Assembly (NCBI GenBank): GCA_040877415.1
Contig: JBBDNV010000061.1
Coordinates: 1-31,311 of the forward strand
Direction of reading: 5' to 3'
Origin: JBBDNV01 sp040877415
GTDB lineage: Bacteria; Planctomycetota; Planctomycetia; Pirellulales; PALSA-1355
Length of the DNA stretch: 31,311 bases
The notes beneath the pieces were generated by a model that saw only the letters and a list, made by a program, of their open reading frames with translations, was not told where the DNA came from and did no database searches. This document shows positions 1 through 8,830 of this stretch, one piece after another. Positions within the stretch are counted from its first letter, which is position 1, and each line of letters opens with the position of its first letter. The position numbers and the translations under genes were made by a program.

Positions 1-425
1 TGCGCGATTTGCACATCGACAACCGATCGCTGGCCGGCAACCTGACCGGAATCATCTCGCAGCGCCTGCTGCGCCGATTGTGCCCGCATTGCCGTCGCGA
101 AACACCCATCGACGCCGCCGGCGCCGAGCTCTTCACCCACGAGGAACTCGAGCCGCCGGAAAAAGTCTTCGCGGCCAAGGGATGCGCCGAGTGCCGACAC
201 GTCGGCTATTTCGAGCGGATCGGTATCTTCGAAGTGGTCAGGCCGGATCGTCTGATTCGCGAGGCGATCGAGCGCGGGTCGTCCGAGGACGAGCTACGAA
301 GCCTGATTCGTTCTCGCGGCACGCCCAGCCTCCAAAGCGACGCGCTGGCCAAAGTGCGCGACGGCGTGACGTCGCTCGACGAATTGCAGGCCGTAACCTG
401 GCGCAAATTGCCGTGGGAAGGCTAG
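1..425 (+). CDS. Type II secretion / type IV pilus assembly ATPase (GspE/PilB family), C-terminal part
   Basis: This is the 3' end of a gene that begins upstream of the window; the frame is open from base 3 and ends in TAG at 423-425. The visible residues include the stretch LTGIISQRLLRRLCP followed by CPHC and, about 40 residues later, CAEC. This is the four-cysteine zinc site found near the C-terminus of GspE/PilB hexameric ATPases, and the family continues with a short helical tail as here (GYFERIGIFEVV). The protein would be a cytoplasmic motor that powers pseudopilus or pilus assembly. The Walker A and B motifs lie outside the window, so GspE cannot be told from PilB. The next gene is convergent, 24 bases away. 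Confidence 0.88.
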   Translation, partial: RDLHIDNRSLAGNLTGIISQRLLRRLCPHCRRETPIDAAGAELFTHEELEPPEKVFAAKGCAECRHVGYFERIGIFEVVRPDRLIREAIERGSSEDELRSLIRSRGTPSLQSDALAKVRDGVTSLDELQAVTWRKLPWEG

Positions 426-449
426 TCACCGGCTTCGACGCACCGAATC

Positions 450-2345
450 CTACTGCCCTCGCGCGGCGGGCACGACGGGCAGCACGATGTGCGATGGGTG
501 CATTGCATCGTGATGCACGGTGTTGACCGCGACGCTTTGGCGGCGATTGTCGTTCAAGGGCTCACCCGTATTGGGGTTCACGTCGAAACGCGGAAAATTG
601 CTGCTCGATACGTCGACGCGAATCCGGTGCCCGCGCTTAAAGATGTTCGACGTCGGATAGAGCTTTATCGCCAGCGGATAGATCGTGCCGGGCTGCATGA
701 GCACCTCACGCGCCAGGCTCTCGCGGAACCGGGTGCGCACGATGCCGTCGCCGATATTGAGGTCGAAGCCGCCGGGAAAGTCGTCGTTCGGCGGATATAC
801 GTCGATGAGTTTCGCGGTGAAGTCCGTGTCGACGGCCGTCGACGACGCCCATACCTTGACGACGATCTCGCCGGTCACCTCCAGGTCTTCCGCCAGCGGG
901 TCCGACTGAAACACCACGACGTCGTTTCGCGCCGAAAGCGGAATCGGCTCAGGCGCGTTCCACACGTGCTCGCCGCCCCGCTGGTCGTAGCCGCCGGCCA
1001 ACAGGATGCCGCCGCCCGAGGAGATGTTGCCGCCAATCGTGGGCACGGGATGGGCCGGATCGAATTGAAAGCCGGTTGAGCCGCCGTCGGACGGCGGCTT
1101 GGCGCTCGTCAGCTTTCCGTGCGGGTGCAAATAAAAAGGAGTCGCCTTCGCGCGCGCCAGCGGCCACTGGTGCTCGTCCCGCCAGAATCCGCCGTGGTCG
1201 AGCAAGCCGGAATGGGTCTTTCGGCCGTCGCCTGCGCCCATCACGAAAATGCGCACCTTGGCGGCGAACGGCTCGCTTTTGCCGACGCTGTTATCCTTCT
1301 CTTTCAGCCAGCGGTCGTACCACTCGCGCCGCCAGGCCCGCGGATCGGGAATCGCCGCGGCGCGTCCGAGGCTGATTTGCCCGTGCGACGAAGAACCTTG
1401 CTGGCCGTGGGTCCACGGCCCCATGATCAGGTACACCGGCCCCTTAATCGCTCGGCTCAGGGCCATGAAGTTGGCCGTGGTATTGCTGGCCCAGGAATCG
1501 TACCAGCCGCCGACGAGATAAACGGGGATGTCCTTGTACGCCTCGGCGTGGTCGATGATGTTGTTCTGCTTCCAGAAATCGTCGTTGACGCCGTGGCCCA
1601 TCGCCTCGACCAGCCAATCTTCGTACTCGCCGGCCAGTTTCAAGGGCGTGGTTCCGCGGCGCAGCGGCAGGTTGACGAGATAGTCGCGGCGGTGGTCCAT
1701 CATGTCCTTGAGCACGGCGGCGGTGGCCGGATCGCGCGCCTGCCGGCTTCCGCTGGGAGCGCCGATCGAAAAAATCCAGTTCCAAAACCGCAGCTCGAAC
1801 GCCCCGCCGTTGCGCATGCTGGCGTAGCCCATGTTCGACACCGCGTCGACCGGAATCGCGGTCACCAGTTCGGGCGCGCCCTCCATGGCAATCGCATGCT
1901 GAGTGCCGCCGACGTACGAAGTGCCGATCGTGCCGACTTTGCCGTTGGACCACGGCTGCCGGCCGATCCAAGCACAGGCGTCAAACCCGTCGTGCCCGTC
2001 GTCGGTGAGGAAGTGCCAGACGCCTTCGGAGCCGTACCGCCCGCGCGTGTCTTGCGCGACAAAGGCGTAGCCCCGGGCCGCGAAATACTCGGCATCAGCC
2101 TTGGCCCCCGACTTGTCGTACGGCGTCCGCGAGAGGATCGTGGGCCAGCGGCCCGCGAGCGGCTTGCCGTCGGCGGCCGGCAGATAAACGTCCGTGGCCA
2201 GCGAGACGCCGTCGCGCATCGGCACCCTCGCATCTTGTTCGACGGTGACGTCGTGCAAGGACTCCTGCGCCCGGCCGCTGGCGGCGATCAGCAGGATGAT
2301 CGAACAGGCCGTGATCGCGCGGCGACGTGGCAAACGAATTAGCAT
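450..2345 (-). CDS. Secreted CocE/NonD family hydrolase (X-Pro dipeptidyl-peptidase-like)
   Basis: A 631-residue serine hydrolase. An N-terminal signal peptide (hydrophobic core around residues 11-21, likely cleaved after SGRA) sends it out of the cytoplasm. The alpha/beta-hydrolase domain begins with MRDGVSLATDVYLP (about 43-56), has the RTPYDK element, the family sequence QDTRGRYGSEG (about 98-108), and the nucleophile in GTSYVGG with Ser143. The C-terminal half (about 400-620) is the jelly-roll domain of this family, with DPLAEDLEVTGEIVVKVWAS and the late HRIRVDVSSSNFPRFDVNPN motif. Members cleave amide or ester bonds (X-Pro peptides, cocaine, glutaryl-acyl groups); the substrate here cannot be read from sequence. 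It starts 8 bases after the SelA-like gene, so both are probably on one transcript. Confidence 0.9.
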   Translation of the reverse strand: MLIRLPRRRAITACSIILLIAASGRAQESLHDVTVEQDARVPMRDGVSLATDVYLPAADGKPLAGRWPTILSRTPYDKSGAKADAEYFAARGYAFVAQDTRGRYGSEGVWHFLTDDGHDGFDACAWIGRQPWSNGKVGTIGTSYVGGTQHAIAMEGAPELVTAIPVDAVSNMGYASMRNGGAFELRFWNWIFSIGAPSGSRQARDPATAAVLKDMMDHRRDYLVNLPLRRGTTPLKLAGEYEDWLVEAMGHGVNDDFWKQNNIIDHAEAYKDIPVYLVGGWYDSWASNTTANFMALSRAIKGPVYLIMGPWTHGQQGSSSHGQISLGRAAAIPDPRAWRREWYDRWLKEKDNSVGKSEPFAAKVRIFVMGAGDGRKTHSGLLDHGGFWRDEHQWPLARAKATPFYLHPHGKLTSAKPPSDGGSTGFQFDPAHPVPTIGGNISSGGGILLAGGYDQRGGEHVWNAPEPIPLSARNDVVVFQSDPLAEDLEVTGEIVVKVWASSTAVDTDFTAKLIDVYPPNDDFPGGFDLNIGDGIVRTRFRESLAREVLMQPGTIYPLAIKLYPTSNIFKRGHRIRVDVSSSNFPRFDVNPNTGEPLNDNRRQSVAVNTVHHDAMHPSHIVLPVVPAARGQ

Positions 2346-2353
2346 GGCGTTTC

Positions 2354-3586
2354 TTAGCTCCGCGGCACAAGTTCCTCACACAGCCGCCGGGCCAGCTCGG
2401 CGGTGTTGTGCTCATTCAGGTGCATGGGATTGATGATGAGTTTTCCTACGCTGAGACCCCCGTGTCCCACGTAGCACGGGGGCGAGCCGGCGCGCAAGCT
2501 TCGGCACACGTCCATCGCCGTGCGCCCCAACTTTTTCTCGTCGACGGCGATTTCCAGAATCGGCAGGCACTCGCCGTCGCTTTCGTGCAAATGACATCGG
2601 GCCGCGCCGCCGGACAGCAGCCCGGCGATCGTTTCCAAAAACCGGCGATAATCGGCCAAAAGCTCGTCGTACTCTCCCCGCGCAAAAGCGGCAATCGCGA
2701 CCAACAGCGCGACGATCTGCTCTTTGGACACCTTGAAGGCCCGGCCAATCCCGTGCCGGGGCATGCCGGACAAACGCGCGCGGTCGATCAGCTCCTCCGG
2801 CGGCTGCCAAAGTTCCTGGTGATCGTCCATGTCGAGCATCTGCACGGCCGCCGACGAAATGAACTCGCGCCGCCCGCACAGAATGCCGGTGGACTGGGGA
2901 CCGCGGATCGCTTTTCCGCCGCTGAACGCGACCAGGTCGGCGCCACTGGCGGCGATGCCCTTCAAGTTGGCCCGCGGCGGCAGCTCGCCGGCCGCGTCGA
3001 CCAGCACCGGCAAATGGTGCGCGTGCGCGCGGCGCACGATCTCTTCCAACGGCGGCCGCGAACCGCTCGAAAACACGTACAACACGCCGGCCGTGCGCGG
3101 GCCGAAGGCCGCTTCGTATTCCGGCGCCTCGACGCGCCGCACCCCGGCGCCGGCCACGATTTCGTGAAATCCGACTTCCACGAATCTTGCCCCCGCGGCG
3201 CGCACGGCGTGGTCGTAACCGTTGCGATGCTCCCGGGCCACCACGAACTCGTTAGGAAATGCTGCGCAATCCGGCAGCCGCTCCATGCGGCCGACGTCAT
3301 GTCGCGCGAGTATCGCGGCAGTGCCGAGAGTGAGCGCCGCGGCGGCCCCGGATGTGACCAGACCCGCTTCGGTGCCCGTCAATTCGGCAATCTGGCGAGA
3401 AGCGACCGCTTGCAGTTGTTCGATCGGCACCGACTCCGCCGCGGCCTGGCAACAGGCGTCGATCGCGGCCTGGCTCATCGGCGCACCGCCCAAACGCGTA
3501 ACCGCGCCGGAAGCGTTGATGATCGGCTTGAGTCCCAGCCTGTCGAAGATGCCCACGTCAGTTTCTCGCGGTTGGATCGCACGCAT
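2354..3586 (-). CDS. SelA-like / class V-fold PLP-dependent enzyme
   Basis: A cytoplasmic PLP enzyme of about 410 residues. It opens with the family sequence FDRLGLKPIINASGAVTRLGG, has the GLVTSGAAAALTLG phosphate-cup region, the LVDAAGELPP aspartate strand that contacts the pyridine nitrogen, and the Schiff-base lysine in AFSGGKAIRGPQSTG. The fold is that of SelA and D-glucosaminate-6-phosphate ammonia-lyase/DgaE-like proteins. Nothing nearby belongs to selenocysteine synthesis, so an ammonia-lyase or racemase-like role on an amino acid or amino sugar is more likely than SelA itself. I chose the ATG at 3586; an in-frame GTG at 3607 would add seven residues. Neither has a strong Shine-Dalgarno. 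The CocE-family gene follows directly. Confidence 0.82.
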   Translation of the reverse strand: MRAIQPRETDVGIFDRLGLKPIINASGAVTRLGGAPMSQAAIDACCQAAAESVPIEQLQAVASRQIAELTGTEAGLVTSGAAAALTLGTAAILARHDVGRMERLPDCAAFPNEFVVAREHRNGYDHAVRAAGARFVEVGFHEIVAGAGVRRVEAPEYEAAFGPRTAGVLYVFSSGSRPPLEEIVRRAHAHHLPVLVDAAGELPPRANLKGIAASGADLVAFSGGKAIRGPQSTGILCGRREFISSAAVQMLDMDDHQELWQPPEELIDRARLSGMPRHGIGRAFKVSKEQIVALLVAIAAFARGEYDELLADYRRFLETIAGLLSGGAARCHLHESDGECLPILEIAVDEKKLGRTAMDVCRSLRAGSPPCYVGHGGLSVGKLIINPMHLNEHNTAELARRLCEELVPRS

Positions 3587-3718
3587 GCTCTGCGAGCGGC
3601 GCTTCACGTCCGCGTGCGGCTTAGCTTAGCGAAACCCGTTGCGTTTTGCGCGGCCGTTCTCGGCCCGCACCCGCGCACTTATTGTAGTTTCCCGTGCGAC
3701 CGGGCCGCTACCGGCTGG

Positions 3719-3724
3719 TATGAT
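3719..3724 (+). promoter_or_regulatory. Possible -10 element for the isochorismatase-fold gene
   Basis: The hexamer TATGAT matches the sigma70 -10 consensus at five of six positions and lies 36 bases before the ATG. The best -35 at 17-base spacing (GCGACC) matches only three of six, so this is weak. The gene also has a GGGAG ribosome-binding site at 3748-3752, eight bases before its ATG. Confidence 0.3.
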
Positions 3725-3760
3725 AGGGGCGTTCTTCACACTCGTTCGGGAGATTTCGTC

Positions 3761-4855
3761 ATGCCGATACGCATTTCGCCCTCAACGTTTCGATCCTTGT
3801 GGCCGGCCGTCGTGTTGGGCGTCGCGTGCGAAATACCCGCACTCGGAAACGCCGACGAACCACGGGTCCGAACGTACGAGAACCAGCTCACGCCGATCAC
3901 CGACCCGCGGCCCCTGTTGGCCGATCATCCCGAATTCGTCGAGCCGGTGCACGAAACGGTGCGTTACGAGGCACCGCTGCTGGTCGATGACGCGAATGCC
4001 GACCTGCACGTGCGGGCCTGGCGCTTCTCGTACAACGCGCGCGGGATTATCGAAATTCCCAACCGATTGGAAGCGGCTAAAACGGCCCTGATCATGGTGC
4101 ATCCCTGGGGCATCGACGACGGCCAGGGTTGGCGCACTCCCGAGCCGGCCGGAGTGGCCGACTTTTGCACCCTGGAAAAAAATCACCTGGCGGGCCGGCA
4201 CACCCGCGAGGTGATCAACCCGCTGTTGAAATCGCTGCGCGGCAAAGTGGCGTTCGTGATGTACAGCCTGCCGGGCGGCGAAGACCCGATCCGCCGCAAG
4301 CTGTACCGCTCGTTGTCGCGTCGGCCGAGCGAAGAAGAAAGGCGCGAGGGCGGACGCGAGCTCGACCAGAAGCTTAATAGCTTCGTGTACAAAGGAGAGC
4401 CTCTGCCGCGGCGGTTGAAGCTCTCTTCCGACAAGCCGGTGATCGACTACTTCCGGCAGTTCAGCGGTCTGGATGCCGGCCCGCGCTATAACAACGCCGG
4501 TTTCTGGGACCTGCCGATTCCCGTGACCAAGGACGTCGACGTTGATCCCGACGACGTGGTGATCTACGACGCGCCGGGCTACGAGCCCTTGAAGACGTTT
4601 TTGCAGTCGCACGGCATTCGTCACGTGCTGCTCACCGGCTATGCCACCGACATGTGCTTTTGCCGAACGACCGCCGGCTATGAGAACCTGTCGAAAGATT
4701 TCAATGTGTTCCTGGTCGGCGACGCCACGCTGGCGACGTTCCCGGCCAATTCCAGCCCGCGGTTTGCCACCAACGCCTCGATCTCGTTTGCGTCGCTCGA
4801 GCACCTGATTACACAGGTTTCGTGGATCGAATATCAAAAGCCGTCGAGCCGCTGA
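3761..4855 (+). CDS. Secreted isochorismatase-fold cysteine hydrolase, divergent
   Basis: A 364-residue protein. The open frame extends far upstream, but the ATG at 3761 has a good ribosome-binding site (GGGAG, eight-base spacer) and begins an N-terminal signal-like segment (hydrophobic core about 11-22, possible cleavage near residue 31). The isochorismatase-like fold is recognised from TALIMVHPW (about 108-116) and HVLLTGYATDMCF (about 288-300), with the expected nucleophile Cys299. The usual Asp of the D-K-C triad, normally in a VIDMQ-like strand, appears as His114, and the usual Lys before the third strand is not evident. The family is normally cytoplasmic and about 200 residues long, so this is longer, exported and divergent. 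The substrate is unknown. Its stop lies eight bases from the convergent lipoprotein gene. Confidence 0.78.
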   Translation: MPIRISPSTFRSLWPAVVLGVACEIPALGNADEPRVRTYENQLTPITDPRPLLADHPEFVEPVHETVRYEAPLLVDDANADLHVRAWRFSYNARGIIEIPNRLEAAKTALIMVHPWGIDDGQGWRTPEPAGVADFCTLEKNHLAGRHTREVINPLLKSLRGKVAFVMYSLPGGEDPIRRKLYRSLSRRPSEEERREGGRELDQKLNSFVYKGEPLPRRLKLSSDKPVIDYFRQFSGLDAGPRYNNAGFWDLPIPVTKDVDVDPDDVVIYDAPGYEPLKTFLQSHGIRHVLLTGYATDMCFCRTTAGYENLSKDFNVFLVGDATLATFPANSSPRFATNASISFASLEHLITQVSWIEYQKPSSR

Positions 4856-4863
4856 AACTCGGC

Positions 4864-5358
4864 TTATTCGTGGTCGTGTCCGGCCTCTTCCTTGAAATCG
4901 CCGGCGTACGGCGTGCCGTCGACTTCGCCGCTGATCGTGCCGGCAAACTCCCGCACGATGCCCAGGTTTTCGTGCTGGCCGACGAATCGGGACGAAGCAT
5001 TTCCCCCTTCGCTGGCGGCCGGCGCCGCCGCCAACTCGACCTGGAACGCCGGCTCGTTGATCGTCAGCAGCAGCGTGTCGGTTTTTATGGGAGCCGGCGT
5101 GGCCGCGTCGTCGGCCAGAACGTAAACGGTGGCCTGCTTACTGTCGTGGTCGACGGTGAACTCGACGTGATATTTGCCGCCGCTCCAATCGGCTACAACG
5201 CCGCCGTGCGGCCCGGAGCCGTGACCGTGATCGGTCGATGCGGCCGACTCGGCCTGCTTCGATTTCGCGTCCGTTTCATCGGCCGGTCGGTTCGTGCATC
5301 CGAAAATAACCAAGAAAGCGGCCGTGAGCCAAAGTGCGTGCCTGTCAGTTGGTCGCAT
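4864..5358 (-). CDS. His-rich putative lipoprotein of the metal-efflux operon
   Basis: A 164-residue protein of no recognised family. The ATG at 5358 has a strong ribosome-binding site (AAGGAG, nine-base spacer); an upstream start at 5400 lacks this support. Residues 9-21 form a hydrophobic stretch ending in VIFGC, a plausible lipobox with Cys21, so the mature protein is probably lipid-anchored. Just after it comes DHGHGSGPHGG (about 43-53) and the C-terminus is GHDHE, two clusters of likely metal ligands. The middle is a beta-rich domain (KYHVEFTVDHDSKQATVYVL and onward). It is the last gene of the RND efflux operon, 61 bases after the pump gene, so a periplasmic metal-binding accessory role is the natural inference. 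Confidence 0.7.
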   Translation of the reverse strand: MRPTDRHALWLTAAFLVIFGCTNRPADETDAKSKQAESAASTDHGHGSGPHGGVVADWSGGKYHVEFTVDHDSKQATVYVLADDAATPAPIKTDTLLLTINEPAFQVELAAAPAASEGGNASSRFVGQHENLGIVREFAGTISGEVDGTPYAGDFKEEAGHDHE

Positions 5359-5419
5359 GGCGGATAACTCCTTTACGAAATTGCGATGCGCGGAACTCAA
5401 TGATCGGTCAAAAAGTTTT

Positions 5420-8400
5420 TTATTTCAGCAATTCCTCCTCGAAATGCTCCTCGCGCGTCAAGCGCGCGACGTCCTTGCCGCTGAACTTCCAGAATAAGCC
5501 AGGGTGAATGAGAAACTCGCACAAGGTCGAGGTTGCCAACCCACCGAGAATCACGGTGGCCACGGGGTACAGGATTTCCAGTCCCGGCTTGTGCCCGCCG
5601 ATGACAATCGGCAACAAGGCAATGCCCGCGGTGAGCGCCGTCATCAATACTGGGGAAAGCCGCTCGAGGCTGCCGCGCAAAATCATTTCGCGCGAAAAGC
5701 CCTCGCCTTCATGTTGCATTAAATGAAAGTAGTGCGTGACGAGCAAGATGCCGTTGCGCACGGCGATTCCGCCCAGCGACACGAAGCCCACGAGACTGGC
5801 CACCGTGAGCGTCTGGCCCGTGACGACCAGCGCCAGCACTCCGCCGATAAACGCGGTGGGGATGGCATTGAGGATTTGCAGCACGATGCGCACCGAAGGC
5901 CTTAGCATCAAGAGCACGACGAACACGCCGATGAAGGACACGACGGCCAGCGCGGCAATCAACAGCGTCGCCGACCGCTGGCTCTCGAACTGCCCGCCGT
6001 ATTCGACAAAATAGCCTTCGGGGAGCGTGATTTGCTCGCGCACGCGCCGCTCGATCTCGGCCACCGCGCCGGCCAAGTCGCCGCTCGACATGTTGCAGCG
6101 GATGACCAATCGCCGCCGGGCGTTTTCCCGGTTGATCTGATTCGGTCCGGTCGTTCCGTCGGAAATGTCGGCCACGTCACCCAACGTGATGCGTCCTCGA
6201 TCGTCAGGCAGGTCCAAGCGTAGATTCCCCAGTTGTGCATAGTCCGAGCGATCAGGTTCCTGGAGTTTGACGATCAGGTCGAAGCGGCGCTGGCCTTCGA
6301 GAACCTGCGATATGAAATCCCCCAAAAGCGCGGTCTGCACGAGCTGGGCAACATCCGCGCGGCTCAGGCCGTACAGGGCCAAATCGTCGGGCCGCAACAC
6401 GATGTGCAGCTCGTCAACACGTGTTTGCGATTCGATCACCGGAGCGGTAATGCCGGGGACGTCGCTAATCGCTTGCTCGATCTGCTGCGCGACTCGCTGC
6501 AAACGATCGAGATCGTCGCCGAAAATTTTGATCGCCACTTGCGCCGTGACGCCGGAAAGCATGTGGCTGATCAGGTGGGCCAGCGGCTGTTCGGCTTCGA
6601 GGTCCACCCCCGGCAGCTGCTGCTTGAGGTCGTCGAGCAAGCGGCGGAGCGTTTCGTCGCGGGGGCGCGCCGCCTCGGGATTCATGCTCAACAGATACTC
6701 GGAATTGGTCACCGGCTGGGCATGCTCGTCCAGCTCCGCGCGGCCGGTGCGGCGCACGAAATGCAAAATCTCCCCGTCGGGCTTTTCGGCCGTTTTTTGC
6801 AGCCGTCGCAGCCGGGCGTCGATGATGGCCGCCGCGTCGTTGGAAGCTTGTAGCGACGAGCCGGCCGGCAGTGCCACGTTGACCTGAATGCTCCCTTCAT
6901 CGAACTGCGGCAGAAAGTCGGCGCCCAGCCGGGTGAGCGTCCATGCGCTAAGGCCCACCAGGACCCAAGCCGCCGCCAGCAGCAGGCCCGGCCTGCGCAT
7001 GCTCGATCGAATCAAATAGCCGGCCAGCCACTTGAGAACGCGCAGCAGCGCCCCGTCATCGCTGCGATGAGCCGCTTTCGATTGTGGCAGCAGATAATAC
7101 GAAAACACGGGCGTGGCGGTGAGCGAAACCGCGAGTGAAGCCAGAATGGAGACGATATAGGCGATGCCCAGCGGCGTGAACAATCGTCCTTCGACGCCCG
7201 AGAGAAAAAACAGCGGCAGGAAGACCAGGATCACGACCATGGTGCCAAAGACGATAGCGCTGCGAATCTCCCGGCTCGCCTCGTAAACCACGCGCAGCGC
7301 CGGACGCGGGCTCGACAGGGCGTTGTTTTCCCGCAGGCGGCGAAAAATGTTCTCCACGTCCACGATCGCGTCGTCCACAAGCTCGCCCATCGCCACCGCG
7401 ATGCCGCCCAGCGTCATGACGTTGATCGACAGCTCCCGACCGGTTACGAGCCCCAGCAGGCGGAAAACCAGCGTCGTGATGGCCAGCGACAGCGGTATCG
7501 CCGTCAGCGTGATGAACGTCGTGCGGAAATTCATCAGGAACAAGGCCAGCACGATGACCACCAGAAACGCCCCGACCATCAGTGCTTCGCCTACGTAGTA
7601 GATGCCCCGGTCGATAAAGTTTTTTAGCTGGAACAGCTCCTGATTGATGACGATGTCCGGCGGCAACGCCGCTTCCACGTCGGTGAGCGCCTCGTGGATG
7701 CGGGTCGTCAGCCCGCGGGTGTCGACGTGCGGCTGTTTGACGACGGTTATGACGACGCCCGGATGGCCGTCGATGCTGGCGTCGCCCCGCTTGGGCGGCG
7801 AACCCTCCGCGACGCGGGCGACCTGTTCCAACAAGACGCTGCGCTCGGGGTTTGCCGCCACGACCACCTTGCCCAGATCGGCGATCGTCCTTTCGGAGTA
7901 AGGCCCCAGCCTGCCGATGATTCGCACCGGCCTCTCGCGCTGGCCTTCGACGGTAAAACCGCCGCTGGTGTTGAGATTGTTTTCCGCCAGCGCCCGTCGG
8001 ACCTGCCCCAGCGATACGTCGTAGTCCACGAGCGCCCGCGGATCGACCAACACCTGGTATTGCTTCTGGTCACCGCCAAGCACGATCACTTCGGCGATGC
8101 CCGGGGTCTTGAGCAATCGAGGCCGGATCACCCAATCGGCCAGCGTGCGCAATTCCATTTGTTGTTCGAGCGGGCTGGGAAAGTCGATGCGATAGGATTC
8201 GCCGGCAACGACCACGATCGACTCGTCGTTGCCCCGCTCGACGAGCATTCGCTGCCAGCTTGACGGATCGTGGCGGTCCACGACGCGCCACACGGCGACG
8301 GCGTCGCTTTCCCCGCGTCGTTCGGCCACCAGCCCGCGTGTGCCCAACGGCGCCAATTGACCGCCTCCGGGGCCGAGTTGGCGATGCACGCCCACGTGCA

Positions 8401-8818
8401 TGATCTGGCCCATGATCGACGTCGGCGGGGTCATCCGCGGGCGAATGCCCGGCGGCACGATCGCCATCACGGTGGCCAGCCGTTCCTGGACCACCTGGCG
8501 GGCTGCGCGAATTTCGGTGTCCCAATCGAATTCGACATAGATGACCACCAACCCCATGCTGGATTGGCTCCGCACGGCCTCGACGCCAGTCGCCCCCAAC
8601 ATCCACGACTCGATCGGCTGGGTCACCAGCGTTTCCACTTCTTCGGGCGACAGCCCGGGACACTCCGTGAGAATCACTACCCGGGGCCGATCCAGATCGG
8701 GAAACACGTCTATCGGCATGGTGGTCGCCAGGTATCCGCCGCACGCAAGCGCCGCCAGGCTCAGCACGACCACCAGCAGCCGATAACGCAGCGAAAGTCG
8801 GATCACGGCATCGAGCAT
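5420..8818 (-). CDS. CusA/CzcA-type heavy-metal efflux RND pump
   Basis: A 1132-residue inner-membrane proton/metal antiporter. It shows the RND plan: TM1 at about 12-32, a periplasmic porter domain, TM helices 2-6 from about 405-560, a second porter domain and TM helices 8-12 near 960-1090. The TM4 signature reads GELVDDAIVDVEN (478-490), with acidic residues for proton relay, as in metal-exporting members. Other hallmarks are DVFPDLDRPRVVILTECPG and LRTLADWVIRPRLL. Family members are typically about 1040 residues; the surplus lies mainly in one insertion at about 145-215 in the first porter domain. The start at 8818 follows a GAGG site at 8825-8828 inside the 12-base gap after the adaptor gene. 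The metal (copper/silver or cobalt/zinc/cadmium) cannot be fixed from sequence alone. Confidence 0.95.
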   Translation of the reverse strand: MLDAVIRLSLRYRLLVVVLSLAALACGGYLATTMPIDVFPDLDRPRVVILTECPGLSPEEVETLVTQPIESWMLGATGVEAVRSQSSMGLVVIYVEFDWDTEIRAARQVVQERLATVMAIVPPGIRPRMTPPTSIMGQIMHVGVHRQLGPGGGQLAPLGTRGLVAERRGESDAVAVWRVVDRHDPSSWQRMLVERGNDESIVVVAGESYRIDFPSPLEQQMELRTLADWVIRPRLLKTPGIAEVIVLGGDQKQYQVLVDPRALVDYDVSLGQVRRALAENNLNTSGGFTVEGQRERPVRIIGRLGPYSERTIADLGKVVVAANPERSVLLEQVARVAEGSPPKRGDASIDGHPGVVITVVKQPHVDTRGLTTRIHEALTDVEAALPPDIVINQELFQLKNFIDRGIYYVGEALMVGAFLVVIVLALFLMNFRTTFITLTAIPLSLAITTLVFRLLGLVTGRELSINVMTLGGIAVAMGELVDDAIVDVENIFRRLRENNALSSPRPALRVVYEASREIRSAIVFGTMVVILVFLPLFFLSGVEGRLFTPLGIAYIVSILASLAVSLTATPVFSYYLLPQSKAAHRSDDGALLRVLKWLAGYLIRSSMRRPGLLLAAAWVLVGLSAWTLTRLGADFLPQFDEGSIQVNVALPAGSSLQASNDAAAIIDARLRRLQKTAEKPDGEILHFVRRTGRAELDEHAQPVTNSEYLLSMNPEAARPRDETLRRLLDDLKQQLPGVDLEAEQPLAHLISHMLSGVTAQVAIKIFGDDLDRLQRVAQQIEQAISDVPGITAPVIESQTRVDELHIVLRPDDLALYGLSRADVAQLVQTALLGDFISQVLEGQRRFDLIVKLQEPDRSDYAQLGNLRLDLPDDRGRITLGDVADISDGTTGPNQINRENARRRLVIRCNMSSGDLAGAVAEIERRVREQITLPEGYFVEYGGQFESQRSATLLIAALAVVSFIGVFVVLLMLRPSVRIVLQILNAIPTAFIGGVLALVVTGQTLTVASLVGFVSLGGIAVRNGILLVTHYFHLMQHEGEGFSREMILRGSLERLSPVLMTALTAGIALLPIVIGGHKPGLEILYPVATVILGGLATSTLCEFLIHPGLFWKFSGKDVARLTREEHFEEELLK

Positions 8819-8830
8819 GGCTGGCCTCGG

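Noticed and set aside
2354..3586. Selenocysteine synthase (SelA) as a name for the PLP enzyme
   Set aside because: Only the fold is shared. No selenocysteine tRNA, SelB or selenophosphate gene is seen nearby, and related SelA-like enzymes have other roles.
2327..3760. Very long open stretch in front of the isochorismatase-fold gene, in the same frame, antisense to the PLP enzyme
   Set aside because: The PLP enzyme on the other strand has clear motifs. The upstream stretch is low-complexity, rich in Arg, Ala and Gly, and looks like GC-driven openness. The ATG at 3761 has a ribosome-binding site and a signal peptide.
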